From Curvibacter lanceolatus ATCC 14669 (GTDB lineage: Bacteria > Pseudomonadota > Gammaproteobacteria > Burkholderiales > Burkholderiaceae_C): a stretch of 64,000 nt of DNA. The notes beneath the pieces were generated by a model. That model was not told the origin of the DNA. It did no database searches and saw nothing but the letters and a program-made list of their open reading frames with translations. The stretch covers positions 59,431-123,430 of the forward strand of contig NZ_KB906269.1 of assembly GCF_000381265.1 (NCBI RefSeq), given 5' to 3'. The position numbers and the translations under genes are program-made. Shown piece after piece: positions 29,265 through 39,311 of this stretch (the stretch's first letter is position 1; each line of letters begins with the position of its first letter).

Positions 29265-30464
29265 TCAATTCTTGTGCAGATCGCCGTTCAGGATGTCTTC
29301 GCCGTTGTCGAGCTTCTTGGCGAAATCGATGTTGCGGCGGGTGCGCACCACTTCCAGGCCACCGGTCTGGTTGTGGCGGCGGAAGGTCACGGCATTGATG
29401 CCCACCAACTCGATGGCCTTCACGGTCTTGCCGTTCAGCGGGTGGCCTTCAATGTCCACCTTCACCAGCGACGAGGCCATCAAGGCCACTTCAGCGGCCA
29501 GGATCACAGCGTCGCCCACCGGAATGCCCAGAGCCGAGTTCACCTCCAGCAGGCAGTTGCGGCCCACCGAGATTGGCGTGTTGTTGCCGCCCGAGAGGAC
29601 GCCCAGGGTGGAAGCACCACCACCCAGGTCGGTGCCCGCGCCCACGAACACCGACGAGCTGATGCGGCCTTCGACCATCGACGGGCCTTCGGTGCCGGCG
29701 TTGAAGTTGATGTAGCTGGCACCCGGCATCAGGGTCGTGCCCTCGCCCAGGTAGGCGCCCAGACGCACCTTGTGCTGGTCGGTGATGCGCACGCCCATTT
29801 TCACGGCATTGATGCGGTGCACATACAGCGGGAACTTGTCGACCATGTGCGGCGCAAATTCGGTGTTGCCGAATGCAGCACCCAACAAAGCCTGATCGAT
29901 TTCAGCCGCGTCCATCGGAACATCACCCACCCAGGCCACATTCGGGAACTTGGTGAAAATCTTGGTCAGGTTCAATTGATTCGGCTTGAAATGGCGATTG
30001 CTCAGGCCATAAAGCTTCAGGGTGCTGTCTTCAACGCCTTGCGGCTCGATATCGTCGAAGATGAACGTGGCCACGATTTCAGAAACCGCACCCGCCGGGG
30101 CTGCGGCCAGTTGGGCCGCCGCCTGCTGCAGCGCCACCAGGTTGGGGTGCTGCTTGCCGTCGTTCACGAATGGGGCGAAATAGCGCAGGGCCTCAGCCAG
30201 CTGTGCAGCGCTCAGCACCACGTTCTGCACACCGGTGGGCTCAATGCCCAAAACCTTCATCAAAATGGCGGCGCTGCCAGTATTCTGGCCCGGGCCATTC
30301 ACCACCGGATAACGCACCGAGGCCAGCGTGCGATTGGCTGTATAAACCTGACGCCCCACCGCAAACAAAATCGGATTTTTATAGGCCGCAGTGGCTTGAT
30401 AATCGCTGACAATGCGCTTGAATGCGTCGGCGTCCTGCGGATAATCTTGGGTGGTCTGGCTCAT
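29265..30464 (-). CDS. dapD: tetrahydrodipicolinate N-succinyltransferase, long form
   Basis: A 399-residue hexapeptide-repeat enzyme of the succinylase route to lysine and diaminopimelate. The motif TDLGGGASTLGVLSGGNNTP and the stretch CLLEVNSALGIPVGD place it in the Actinobacteria/Pseudomonas-like DapD family rather than the short E. coli type. The start at 30464 (MSQTTQDYPQDADAF) has AAGGAA upstream. It is longer than most relatives of this family known to me (about 315-345 residues). It is a single gene with its own terminator. Confidence 0.9.
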   Translation of the reverse strand: MSQTTQDYPQDADAFKRIVSDYQATAAYKNPILFAVGRQVYTANRTLASVRYPVVNGPGQNTGSAAILMKVLGIEPTGVQNVVLSAAQLAEALRYFAPFVNDGKQHPNLVALQQAAAQLAAAPAGAVSEIVATFIFDDIEPQGVEDSTLKLYGLSNRHFKPNQLNLTKIFTKFPNVAWVGDVPMDAAEIDQALLGAAFGNTEFAPHMVDKFPLYVHRINAVKMGVRITDQHKVRLGAYLGEGTTLMPGASYINFNAGTEGPSMVEGRISSSVFVGAGTDLGGGASTLGVLSGGNNTPISVGRNCLLEVNSALGIPVGDAVILAAEVALMASSLVKVDIEGHPLNGKTVKAIELVGINAVTFRRHNQTGGLEVVRTRRNIDFAKKLDNGEDILNGDLHKN

Positions 30465-30631
30465 TATCTGATTCCTTCGCCCCGGCTCGGGCTGATATTG
30501 ACGAAAAATGTCCAAAATTATAAGGGGGATGGCCCCCTGCCCGCCTCGGGCGGCACCGATGGCCGTGGGCTGCAGGGGGTGATGTGCAGGGGTAACATCC
30601 GGGCGCACCCCTGAACCCCATCGGAGCCCGC

Positions 30632-31444
30632 TTGACCTCCCCGACCTCCCCGCCCTTCCTGCGCATGCCCGCCTTGTTCCTGCCCCACGGCGGTGGCCCC
30701 TCGTTTTTCATGACCGGTGAGCGCAAAGAGCGCTACCAGGCCACAGAAGACTTTCTGCGCAGCGTCGACAGCCTGCTGCCCGCCCGCCCCCAGGCCATCC
30801 TGATCATCACCGCCCACTGGGAAGCCGAGGTGCCCAGTTTCACCGGCGGTGCCCACCCCGGCCTGATCTACGACTACTACGGCTTTCCGCCTGAGACCTA
30901 CGCACTGCAGTATCCGGCACCCGGTCTGCCGGCGCTGGCGCAGCGGGCCAGTGAACTGTTGCTGGCCGCCGGCCTGCCCGCCCAGGTCGATGCCGACTAC
31001 GGCTGGGATCATGGCGTGTTCATCCCGCTCAAGGTGATGTACCCACAAGCCGACGTACCTGTGGTGGCCATGTCGCTGCAAGCCAGCCTCGACCCCGCCC
31101 TGCACTGCCAACTGGGGGCCGCCCTCAGCCCCTTGCGCGACGAAGGCGTGCTGATCGTCGGCTCAGGCATGAGCTATCACAACCTGCGCCAGTTCGCCCA
31201 GGCGGCCCCCCTGTCGCACGATTTTCACGACTGGCTGGACAGCGCCCTGCAAGGCACCCGGGCCCAGCGCACCGAGCAACTGGCGCAATGGCGCCGAGCC
31301 CCGGGCGGCCTGGCATCGCACCCGCGCGAGGAACACCTGCTGCCCCTGATGGTGGCCAGCGGGGCTGGCTCTGATGGGCCGGGCCGCAGCCTGTGGCGCG
31401 GCGCGGTAGGCCCCAGTGCCCTGGGAGCCTGGGCTTTTGATTGA
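30632..31444 (+). CDS. DODA-type extradiol ring-cleavage dioxygenase family protein (YgiD-like)
   Basis: A 270-residue cytosolic metalloenzyme of the LigB/DODA superfamily. Metal-ligand regions are visible at LFLPHGGGPSFF, IITAHWEAE and DYGWDHGVFIPL. Relatives cleave catechol-type rings, for example DOPA 4,5-dioxygenase, but the natural substrate is unknown here. The start is taken as TTG 30632 with GGAG upstream; ATG 30665 is a shorter option. It is divergent from dapD and convergent with the EAL gene. Confidence 0.88.
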   Translation: MTSPTSPPFLRMPALFLPHGGGPSFFMTGERKERYQATEDFLRSVDSLLPARPQAILIITAHWEAEVPSFTGGAHPGLIYDYYGFPPETYALQYPAPGLPALAQRASELLLAAGLPAQVDADYGWDHGVFIPLKVMYPQADVPVVAMSLQASLDPALHCQLGAALSPLRDEGVLIVGSGMSYHNLRQFAQAAPLSHDFHDWLDSALQGTRAQRTEQLAQWRRAPGGLASHPREEHLLPLMVASGAGSDGPGRSLWRGAVGPSALGAWAFD

Positions 31445-31462
31445 GCCTGGCAGGGCCTTCGC

Positions 31463-32986
31463 TCAGCGCATGCCGGCGCCCAGGTGGGGCAAGTCGGAAA
31501 GCTCTGCCAGATCGGCCACCACCGTGGCATTGAACAGCGAGTCGCTGAAGCCCGGCCCGCGCCGTTCGCTGGGGGCCGCCAAGGCCAGTCGCTCCATCTC
31601 GGCGGCCGGAATCGGGCGCGAGAACAGGTAGCCCTGCAATTCATCGCAGCCCATTTGCATCAGCCAGTCGCACTGCTGCTGGGTTTCCACCCCTTCGGCC
31701 ACCACCTTGAGGTTCAGGGCCTTGGCCAAGCCGATGATCGAGTTCGCAATCGAGCGGGCATCTTCGCTCTCCGCCAGATCAGACACAAAGGCCCGGTCGA
31801 CCTTGAGCTCCGAGGCTGGCAAGCGGCGCAGCGTGGCCAGGCTCGAGTAGCCGGTGCCAAAGTCGTCGATCGACACATGCAAGCCGATGGAGCGCATTTT
31901 TTCAAAGGTCTGCTGCGTGCCTTTGGTGTCTTCCATGGCCACCGATTCGGTGATCTCGCAGGTGAAGCGACCTGGCTGCAGGTGGTAGCGGTGCAGCGCC
32001 TCCTGAATGCGTTCCACCAGGTCGTCCTGCCGCATCTGGTAGCCCGAGATATTGACGGCCACACGCATGCGCAGCCCCAACTCGCGCCAATGCCCCGCCA
32101 CGCGGCAGGCCTCTTCGATCACCCAGTTGCCAATGGTGCCGATCAGGCCGTTGCGCTCGGCCAGCGGGATGAACACTGCCGGGCTCACATGTCCCCGCGT
32201 GGGGTGATGCCAGCGCAACAGGGCCTCGGCCGCGGTGATGTGCAGGGTGCGGGCGTCCACCTTGGGTTGAAAGTAAAGCTCCAGTTGCCCTTGTTCGATG
32301 GCCTGGCGCAAATCGGCCACCAACAGGGTCTGCTCGCGCAGATCGGCACTCATCTGGGGGTCGTACAGGCAGAAATCACCGCCCCCCTGGCGGCTCATCT
32401 GCCGCGCCGCAATCGATGCGTTCACCAGCAGGCGCGAACGGCCGCCATGTTCGGGGTAGATCGACACACCGATCGAGCAGGTCAGCACGGTGGTGCCATG
32501 GTCGTGCGACAGTGGCTGGGCAAATCGGTCCAGCAGCAGGCGCGCGGTCTCCAGGCCCACGCTCCCATTGCCCGACAACAGCAGCACAAATTCACCGTCG
32601 TTGAAACAACTCAGATCGGCGCCCTCGGGAAGCAGGGCCTCCAGTCGCTGCGCGCTCAGCTTGATCAGCTGGTCACCAAACTCCTGGCCAAAGGCCTGGT
32701 TGTGCGACTTGAACTCATCGATGCTCAGAAACACAGCACAAAAGGCGCTGCCGTCTCGATCCGCCCGCACAGTCCAATGACCCAGCGCAGTCTCGATGCC
32801 ATGCCGGTTGAGCAAACCCGTGTTGTTGTCGTACAGCGAAAGGGCATCCATTTCTTCAGACACCGTCGCCAACTTCGCCCGGATGCGCCTGGAACGCCAA
32901 CGCTCCCGCAACAACAAGCCCAGAGCCACAAAGGTGCACAGCAGACTGAAGGCGAGGATTTCCAACGAGATTTGAAAGTCTGCCAT
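31463..32986 (-). CDS. c-di-GMP phosphodiesterase with degenerate GGDEF and intact EAL domains
   Basis: A 507-residue protein with one N-terminal hydrophobic helix ([16 protein letters not shown]). The GGDEF domain (about 50-215) has NDGEF in the active loop, so it is probably not a cyclase. The EAL domain (about 225-480) keeps [24 protein letters not shown] and VVAEGVET, consistent with active hydrolysis of c-di-GMP. It lies downstream of galE and the LapD-like gene on the same strand, 158 bases away, and may tune the same surface output. Confidence 0.92.
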   Translation of the reverse strand: MADFQISLEILAFSLLCTFVALGLLLRERWRSRRIRAKLATVSEEMDALSLYDNNTGLLNRHGIETALGHWTVRADRDGSAFCAVFLSIDEFKSHNQAFGQEFGDQLIKLSAQRLEALLPEGADLSCFNDGEFVLLLSGNGSVGLETARLLLDRFAQPLSHDHGTTVLTCSIGVSIYPEHGGRSRLLVNASIAARQMSRQGGGDFCLYDPQMSADLREQTLLVADLRQAIEQGQLELYFQPKVDARTLHITAAEALLRWHHPTRGHVSPAVFIPLAERNGLIGTIGNWVIEEACRVAGHWRELGLRMRVAVNISGYQMRQDDLVERIQEALHRYHLQPGRFTCEITESVAMEDTKGTQQTFEKMRSIGLHVSIDDFGTGYSSLATLRRLPASELKVDRAFVSDLAESEDARSIANSIIGLAKALNLKVVAEGVETQQQCDWLMQMGCDELQGYLFSRPIPAAEMERLALAAPSERRGPGFSDSLFNATVVADLAELSDLPHLGAGMR

Positions 32987-33144
32987 GCAGACGATGATGC
33001 GTCAGGTTTGCGGGCGCACTACCCCAGTAACGTCAATTACTTCTCGAAAAGCCATAAATGATTCATTGAATCATCACCCGGGGCCTGTCCATCACCCGGC
33101 TGGCACGGTGCATGCGCTTGGCGCCGCGCCCGGCGCCAAGCCCA

Positions 33145-34167
33145 TCAGGCTTGGGCGTACCCCATCGGGTTGCGATGCTGCCAGCGCCAGCTGTCTTCAC
33201 ACATTTCTTTCAGGCCCCGCTGCGCCTTCCAACCCAACACGCGGTTGGCCAGGCTGGGGTCGGCGTAGTAGCTGGCCAGGTCGCCAGCGCGGCGCGGTGC
33301 CACCTCGAACGGTATTTTCTGCCCCGTGTACTGCTCGAAAGCCTGCACCATCTGCAGTACCGAAATGCCCTGCCCCGTGCCCAGGTTGGCCATCAGGCAG
33401 TTGCGGCCCGTCAGATCGCCCTGCAGATAACGCAGGGCGGCCAGGTGGCCATCGGCCAGGTCCATCACATGGATGTAGTCACGCACCCCGGTGCCATCAG
33501 GGGTGGGGTAATCGTTGCCAAAAACGCTCAGTTGCGGTCGGCGCCCCACGGCCACCTGCCCAATGAACGGCATCAGGTTGCCCGGCACGCCCCGCGGGTC
33601 TTCACCCAGCAGGCCGCTGATGTGCGCCCCCACCGGGTTGAAGTAGCGCAGGCAGGCCACCCGCCAATCGGGGTTGGCGGCGGCCACGTCGCGCAAGATG
33701 TATTCGACCATCAGCTTGCTCTGGCCGTAGGGGTTGATGGGGGCCAAAGGCGCCGACTCGGGCAGTGGCGAGGCATCGCTGTTGCCATACACCGTGGCCG
33801 ACGACGAAAACACCAGGGTCTTCACGCCTGCGCGTTGCATGGCCCGGATCAGGGTCACCGAACCCGACACATTGTTCTCGTAATACAAGGCCGGCTCGGC
33901 CACCGACTCACCCACCGCCTTGAGGCCCGCAAAATGGATCACACCCTGGATCGGGTAGCGGGCAAACAGCGCATCGAGTGTGGCCGCATCACGCACATCG
34001 CCCTGCACCAGGGTAGGCTTGAGCCCCCCCACCTCATGCATGCGCTCCAGCACGGCCGGCACGCTGTTGCAAAAATTGTCGAGCACCACATACGGTATGC
34101 CTGCCAGGGCCAGGGCCACACCCGTGTGGCTGGCAATGTAGCCCGCACCACCCGTCAACAAAATCAT
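33145..34167 (-). CDS. galE: UDP-glucose 4-epimerase
   Basis: A 340-residue SDR-superfamily enzyme that interconverts UDP-glucose and UDP-galactose for polysaccharide synthesis. It has the NAD-binding GGAGYIASH, catalytic Ser/Thr in VFSSSATVYG, the YxxxK motif YGQSK, and VRDYIHVMDLADGH. It follows the LapD-like gene by 21 bases and is part of the O-antigen ligase-LapD-galE run, which links it to surface polysaccharide rather than galactose use. Confidence 0.96.
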   Translation of the reverse strand: MILLTGGAGYIASHTGVALALAGIPYVVLDNFCNSVPAVLERMHEVGGLKPTLVQGDVRDAATLDALFARYPIQGVIHFAGLKAVGESVAEPALYYENNVSGSVTLIRAMQRAGVKTLVFSSSATVYGNSDASPLPESAPLAPINPYGQSKLMVEYILRDVAAANPDWRVACLRYFNPVGAHISGLLGEDPRGVPGNLMPFIGQVAVGRRPQLSVFGNDYPTPDGTGVRDYIHVMDLADGHLAALRYLQGDLTGRNCLMANLGTGQGISVLQMVQAFEQYTGQKIPFEVAPRRAGDLASYYADPSLANRVLGWKAQRGLKEMCEDSWRWQHRNPMGYAQA

Positions 34168-34188
34168 GATTCCATCCCTTTTTCTTTA

Positions 34189-36129
34189 TCAAACCGGCTC
34201 GGGCTTGCCAAAGAAGTAGCCCTGCCCCGCATCGTAAATGCCCACCAGACGCTGGGCATCCATCTCGGATTCGATGCCTTGTGCCACGATCTGCACGTCC
34301 ATCGAACGGGCCAGGGCCGCAATGGCATTCACCCAGTCACCAGACACCTCTTCGCCCTCCACCTCATGGATCAAGGCGCTGTCGAGCTTCACGTAATCGG
34401 GCGGCACCTGGCGCAGCACGCGGGTGGACAGCGCATCCAGGCCCAGGCGGTCAATACCAAAGCGAGCCCCCTGCTCACGCACCATCGACGCAAAGGCCCG
34501 CGCCGCCTCGATGTCTTGCGAGCAGCCAAAGCACGTCAGCTCAAACGACAACAGCTTGGCCTGCTGGCCTTGCTCACGCAGCACACCGCGCAGCCAATCC
34601 ACAAAACTGCGCTGCCGCACGCTTTGCAGCGACACATTGATGGCCATCGGCATGGCCGGGGCACCATGGCCGCGCAAACGGGCCACCGCCAACAACACCA
34701 CCGCGCGGTCCACCTCGGGCATCAGCTTGTGGCGCATGGCCATGGGCACAAAGCTGGCGGCCGGCACCAGGCCGTTGTGCTCGTCAAGCAGTCGCACCAT
34801 CAGCTCCTGGTGCAACAAGCGCCGATCGTCCAGAAACACCACCGGCTGGGCCAGCAGGCGCCAACGGTTGTCGTTCAGGGCATGCTGAATCAGCGCACGC
34901 CAGCGCTCGGAGCCCAAGGCGTCCAGATCGGTGCCCAAGTGGTTGCTGGCAAACACCGAGTTGCGGCCCTGTTGGCGCGCCGCCTCGATGGCCAGATCCA
35001 GCCGGGCCATCAGATGGCTCTTCTGCTCGCCGGGGTTGAAAGGCACCGCCCCCACGCTGCACGACACGCCAGCGTCTTCTACGTCAGCCAGCACCTCGTG
35101 CAGGCCGGCCAGCAACTGGTGCGCCAGATGGCGCCCTTCCTCAAACCCCACATCCACCAACACAAAACCAAAGCTGGCACCGCTCAACCGAGCTGAAATG
35201 CGGGCATGCCCCTGCAACACCTCGGCGCTGATCCGGGCCACCGACTGCAGCAAGGCATTGCCGCGCAGGTAGCCGCCGCCGGTGTTCAGGTCTTTGAGGC
35301 CGTTCAACTCCAGGCCCACCAGCACGCCATGGATGTGCGGCTCGGGCCCCGACAGCAACTCGCCCAGGTGCAGGTCAAAACTGCGCCGGTTGTCCAGGCC
35401 CGTCAGCTCATCGTGCAAAACCTGCTTGCGAAAGCCCTCCACCTTGGCCGTTTCTGCGTCCAGGATCTCGGCAATGCGCCTGGCCATGTCGTTCATGGCA
35501 CGCACCACCCGGGCCAGCTCACGCGCTGCGGGCTGGGTCACGATCTGCTCGAAACGCCGCTCCTGGATGGCCCGGGCCGAGCGCTCGATGGCGTACAGCG
35601 GGTTCAGGATGATCTGCAGCAACAGGTGCGACAAAAACAAGGCCACCAAGTAGGCCAAAAACACCCACAGCGCCACTTCTCGGGCCGACTTCCAGAGGTA
35701 TTGGTAAGCGTATTCGGGCTGGCTTTGCACGATCACCTTGCCCAACTGGCGCCAGCCCGACGACACAAACGCCTCGCCCCCCGGCGACGCCAGAGGAAAC
35801 GCCCGGGTGAACCACTGCGGCACCTCGGCCACCTTCTCGGGCAGCTCCCGCTCCACCAGCACCTTGCCCTTGGCATCGGTGACCACAATGCGCTTGAAAA
35901 ACCCGCGGTCGAACACACTGGCCACATTCAACTCGACCAGCACCATGTCGTCGCGCCCCATCGACTGCGCCAGGGGCAGCGACAAAGCCGTCGCCGCATC
36001 CTGCGCATGCGAGGCCAGTTGCTGCTCCAGGTAATCGCGCGTGCCGCGCACACTGAACACCAGCAAGCCCGCCAAAATGCCCAGAAACACCAACGAAATC
36101 ACAGCCAGAATCTGACGACGCAAAGTCAT
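34189..36129 (-). CDS. lapD: LapD-like c-di-GMP receptor (degenerate GGDEF-EAL)
   Basis: A 646-residue membrane protein. TM1 at the N-terminus is followed by a LapD/MoxY-type periplasmic domain (HAQDAATALSLPLAQSMGRD), a second TM near residues 152-175 (ALWVFLAYLVALFLSHLLL) and a HAMP region. The GGDEF domain has SGASF in place of the signature and the EAL domain has ELMVR, with GIDRLGL replacing DFGTGYS. Both enzymes are therefore expected to be dead, as in LapD, which binds c-di-GMP and sequesters the LapG protease. The start overlaps the O-antigen ligase-like stop by four bases. No lapG lies in the window. Confidence 0.83.
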   Translation of the reverse strand: MTLRRQILAVISLVFLGILAGLLVFSVRGTRDYLEQQLASHAQDAATALSLPLAQSMGRDDMVLVELNVASVFDRGFFKRIVVTDAKGKVLVERELPEKVAEVPQWFTRAFPLASPGGEAFVSSGWRQLGKVIVQSQPEYAYQYLWKSAREVALWVFLAYLVALFLSHLLLQIILNPLYAIERSARAIQERRFEQIVTQPAARELARVVRAMNDMARRIAEILDAETAKVEGFRKQVLHDELTGLDNRRSFDLHLGELLSGPEPHIHGVLVGLELNGLKDLNTGGGYLRGNALLQSVARISAEVLQGHARISARLSGASFGFVLVDVGFEEGRHLAHQLLAGLHEVLADVEDAGVSCSVGAVPFNPGEQKSHLMARLDLAIEAARQQGRNSVFASNHLGTDLDALGSERWRALIQHALNDNRWRLLAQPVVFLDDRRLLHQELMVRLLDEHNGLVPAASFVPMAMRHKLMPEVDRAVVLLAVARLRGHGAPAMPMAINVSLQSVRQRSFVDWLRGVLREQGQQAKLLSFELTCFGCSQDIEAARAFASMVREQGARFGIDRLGLDALSTRVLRQVPPDYVKLDSALIHEVEGEEVSGDWVNAIAALARSMDVQIVAQGIESEMDAQRLVGIYDAGQGYFFGKPEPV

Positions 36130-37613
36130 GCCTGCTCCCCTTCGTCACCTGATTGATGTCGCCCCGAGGGCAGCGCGTGCGCCACCCACCCCATGGCCAT
36201 GATCACCATCAAGGTGAGCACGTTGGCCGGCAATTGCAAATTGAAATCGACCCAGCTGTGAATGGCCAGCGCGGTGATGGCCATCATCACCCCAAAGGCA
36301 ATACCGCGCGGCAACGAGGTGCGCCGGCGCGCCATGGTGCGTGCAGCCACCCCAAAAGTCATCAGCACAAAGCTGCCCAAAATACCCAAGCCCACCAAAC
36401 CATAATCGCAGGCCAGCTCGATGTAGTCATTATGAGCATGGTCAAAATAGTAGGGACGGGGCGTGCGATAACGGATATAGCTGCCGTAAAAACTGCCGCC
36501 CCCGGTGCCAAACACCGGAAACGCCCGCGCCAAATCCAGCGCATGCATGGCCGCATCCTGGCGCGCTTCTATCGACTCTTCGGTTCCACCGGCCTGATCG
36601 GTCACCGCGGTTTCCTGCACCCGGTGCACCACTTTGTCCAGCCCCACCCACGACCCCACCACCACCACGTCCACAATGATCAGGCTGATGATCAGCGTGA
36701 CCATGGCCGGAGCCGAACGCCGCGTGAGCGCCAGCGTGATCACCCCCACCACCAACAAGGCGGCAAAAAAGCCGGCATTGCCCATGCGCGAACGGGTCAG
36801 CACCAGCGCGATCACCATCACCACCAGCAGCAGGCGCAGGCGCATCTTGGGGCTGAGCACAAACTGCATCATGCGCGCCAGCCGGTGCTTCCAGCCCGAA
36901 CCCTGCTGCCGCTCATTGCCCAGGCGGGCCAGCATCAGGCCCACCCCCACGGACAGGCAAAGCTCCATGTAACCCGCAAAATGGTTGTGGTAGCCAAAAG
37001 TGCCCTTCACGCGGTCGTGAATCACCTCAAAGAAATAGATCTGGTAATGCGCCCCGGCCGAGAACAGCATCACGCCAATCACCGCCTGCACCACGCCCGC
37101 CACCACCAAGGCCATGGCCAGGGTGTCCAGCCGGGCGCGGTCGCGCACCGTCAGCAACACCAGCAGAAAAGCAAAAAAGTACCCGGTTGAAAGCGACGCG
37201 TAAATGCGGGTCTGAAACACGTCCAGCGAAATACGAAACGGCGCCACCCCATCCTGCACCCGCCAGGTCTCGGGTGATATGAGCTGCAGCCAGGCCGACG
37301 GCAGCTCCCAGGTCTGAAACCAGACCAGCAAGACAAACAGGGCCAACACCCCCAGAGGCCACCGGAAGGCGTACAGGCGCTGCCAAGCCTGGTCGGCCTG
37401 GTGCCGCCATGCCCACACCGCCCCCAGCAACAGCAAGGCCACCCACAGCACCAGAATGCCCACGGCAAACGTGCGGTTGCTGCCCAAAGGCAAAGGCGCC
37501 CAGAATAACAAGGCGATCAGGCCGCCAAAAATCCATCCATCCCTGACAACGGTGGTGCCGCCTTGATGGCTGCTGCGCACCCCGCGATTTGTGCTCTTTT
37601 TGATTCGCGCCAT
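36126..37613 (-). CDS. O-antigen ligase / polymerase family membrane protein
   Basis: A 495-residue protein with about 10-12 transmembrane segments. The Wzy/WaaL-type signature region is visible: VKGTFGYHNHFAGYMEL and, after the large loop, FGTGGGSFYGSYIRYR with FDHAHNDYIELACDYG. Such proteins polymerise or ligate lipid-linked glycans at the periplasmic face. It is the first gene of the run with lapD and galE; its stop overlaps the lapD start (ATGA). The donor and acceptor are unknown. Confidence 0.85.
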   Translation of the reverse strand: MARIKKSTNRGVRSSHQGGTTVVRDGWIFGGLIALLFWAPLPLGSNRTFAVGILVLWVALLLLGAVWAWRHQADQAWQRLYAFRWPLGVLALFVLLVWFQTWELPSAWLQLISPETWRVQDGVAPFRISLDVFQTRIYASLSTGYFFAFLLVLLTVRDRARLDTLAMALVVAGVVQAVIGVMLFSAGAHYQIYFFEVIHDRVKGTFGYHNHFAGYMELCLSVGVGLMLARLGNERQQGSGWKHRLARMMQFVLSPKMRLRLLLVVMVIALVLTRSRMGNAGFFAALLVVGVITLALTRRSAPAMVTLIISLIIVDVVVVGSWVGLDKVVHRVQETAVTDQAGGTEESIEARQDAAMHALDLARAFPVFGTGGGSFYGSYIRYRTPRPYYFDHAHNDYIELACDYGLVGLGILGSFVLMTFGVAARTMARRRTSLPRGIAFGVMMAITALAIHSWVDFNLQLPANVLTLMVIMAMGWVAHALPSGRHQSGDEGEQA

Positions 37614-37635
37614 CCCTGATCCGAACCGGCTGACT

Positions 37636-37665
37636 AAAAAAAATGGCAGCGCGCAGCTGCCATTT
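37636..37665 (-). terminator. Rho-independent terminator of the Gly-rich protein gene
   Basis: A perfect 10-bp stem AAATGGCAGC/GCTGCCATTT with a 5-base loop is followed on the minus strand by eight T. It separates the Gly-rich protein gene from the O-antigen ligase operon. Confidence 0.88.
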
Positions 37666-37685
37666 CGGGGATTTTATGCAGTCAA

Positions 37686-38189
37686 TCAGCTGCGGCTTGC
37701 GCCACCGCCGCCGCCACCACCAAAGGTGGAACCGGCCGAGGAACCGAAGCTGCTGCCACCGCCGCCAGCACCGGTGCCGCCACCGGTGTTGCCACCACCT
37801 GCACCCGTTGCGGTGTCCAGCGAAGCGACGTCCACACCACGCACGCTCTTGGCGGCGGTGATGATGGAAGCTTTGTCGGTGTCAGATGCGCCGAGGGTCA
37901 GTGCGGCCACCACAGCGTTGGCAGACGACGGAGACACTGTCAGCACGGCGGTAGTAACAGCCGTTGCCGATTGGCCTTGAGCGACCAGTTCGACAGCCAG
38001 AGCGGCGGGCGAAACGCCTGCGGCAAGGGCGGCTTGGACAACGTCTGCCAGGCTGCTGGTCGCCAGCGCCGAGCGAACCTGATCGGCCAGCGCAGTGCCG
38101 GTTTGGCCCGGAGCGAATTGAGCGTTTGCTGCGAAGCCGAGGGCTGCGATGCCCAGTGCGACCACAGCCTTCTTGGTGAAACTGTTCAT
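37686..38189 (-). CDS. small exported Ala/Gly-rich protein
   Basis: A 167-residue protein with a signal peptide (KKAVVALGIAALGFAANA). An Ala/Val-rich helical middle with repeated short ALAAGVSPAALA-like segments precedes a Gly/Ser-rich tail from about residue 130 (GAGGGNTGGGTGAGGGGSSF). Unrecognised family. It has its own strong terminator and an AT-rich upstream region, implying a well-expressed single gene. It could be a cell-surface or biofilm-associated protein, by composition only. Confidence 0.75.
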   Translation of the reverse strand: MNSFTKKAVVALGIAALGFAANAQFAPGQTGTALADQVRSALATSSLADVVQAALAAGVSPAALAVELVAQGQSATAVTTAVLTVSPSSANAVVAALTLGASDTDKASIITAAKSVRGVDVASLDTATGAGGGNTGGGTGAGGGGSSFGSSAGSTFGGGGGGGASRS

Positions 38190-38500
38190 AGTGACCTCTC
38201 TGCTTTGGTTGAAAGTGCTGCCAGTCTAGCAAAAGCCGTTCATTGGAACAACTTTTTTGTGCGGAGCAACAAAGTGGTGAAACTGAATGATCTGATGAAG
38301 TTGCTGCACGGATTCACCAAGTTGGGGAGAATTCTCTGAAATTGTCGTCTCAATGCCCGAACCAGCGACAGAAATCTGCTGCCAATTCTGTTTTTGGTGC
38401 ATTGAACAAGGCTATTAATTAGAAAAAAATTTTTGCTCCCGCCTCCGGCGGACAACAAAAAACCGCTCATCCCCCGCTCGGAATGCGCCCCCGGCAGGAC
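38190..38500. other. intergenic region, promoter of the Gly-rich protein gene
   Basis: No gene seen. The region is AT-rich, with long A/T runs near 38420-38435. It should contain the leader of the minus-strand Gly-rich protein gene. Confidence 0.5.
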
Positions 38501-38843
38501 CCCCCGTCTTGTTCGACAGGTCTTCCAGCCGCGTGACCGTGCTGTTGGCCCGCACCAAAATCCGCGCCCCCACGATGAAATGCGGCACCGTGAACGCCAC
38601 CTTCTCGCGACGCTCTGCATGGTGGGTGGTCGAGTCGCACACCAAGTTGGCCTTGTCTTGCGCAATCACATCCATGCGGTCGGCCGCCGTCACCTTCACA
38701 TCGTCGATCGGCAGGTCGCGCACACCGGCCTTTTTGTGGATCACTTCCGCCAGCCGCAAGCACCCGTCAATGACATAGCCCACCGGCTTGGCGTCGGCAT
38801 CGATGGGTAAGAAACGACATGGACGGACGCCTCACGGTGCGCC
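38501..38843 (-). pseudogene. decayed fragment of an amino-acid-binding protein gene
   Basis: About 340 bases are nearly identical to 41971-42312 within the intact binding-protein gene downstream, in the same orientation. Shared peptide segments include LRLAEVI, KAGVRDLPID, VKVTAADRMDVIAQ and HFIVGARILVRANSTVTRLE. The fragment lacks the signal peptide and the C-terminal half, and several otherwise conserved residues have changed. It is a broken duplicate. Confidence 0.88.
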
Positions 38844-39311
38844 ACGCCACGCCACGATGCTGCTCAGTGCTCGGCCCTGCGGGCCCACCTGGATCGAACT
38901 CTTCGCCGTCAAATGATGCCCCAAGGCCGGCCGCTCATCTTGACTGACGCGCTCCAAGTGCACCCAGATCGTGCCCATGCTGACCGACAGGGCGCGAGAC
39001 CTTACAAGTGTCGGTGCGTGCCAGCGGCATTTTGAATGCCCTCATGCTGGGGCTAACCAGCATTTACAAGATCACTGCGCACTCAATTTTTAAAAAATAG
39101 GTAGGTTGCCTGCAACCTGACTCAGCTGAAAAATGAAAATCAATAAATACCAAGTCTCATTGACGCATTTTGGAAAAATCAAACTTCTGTCCTCACCCCA
39201 CACCCCGCATTTAATCTGACGCCATCACTGGGTTGCATCCAATGTCATCGCTTGCGCGATATATCATCTCGTTGCAAGAAATTGCTTTTTTTACTTCCAA
39301 AAGAGGCTTCC
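38844..39311. other. intergenic region before the Cache protein gene
   Basis: No gene recognised. The first 200 bases are GC-rich and may be further pseudogene debris. The part from about 39080 is AT-rich and probably carries the promoter of the Cache-chemoreceptor pair. Confidence 0.4.
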
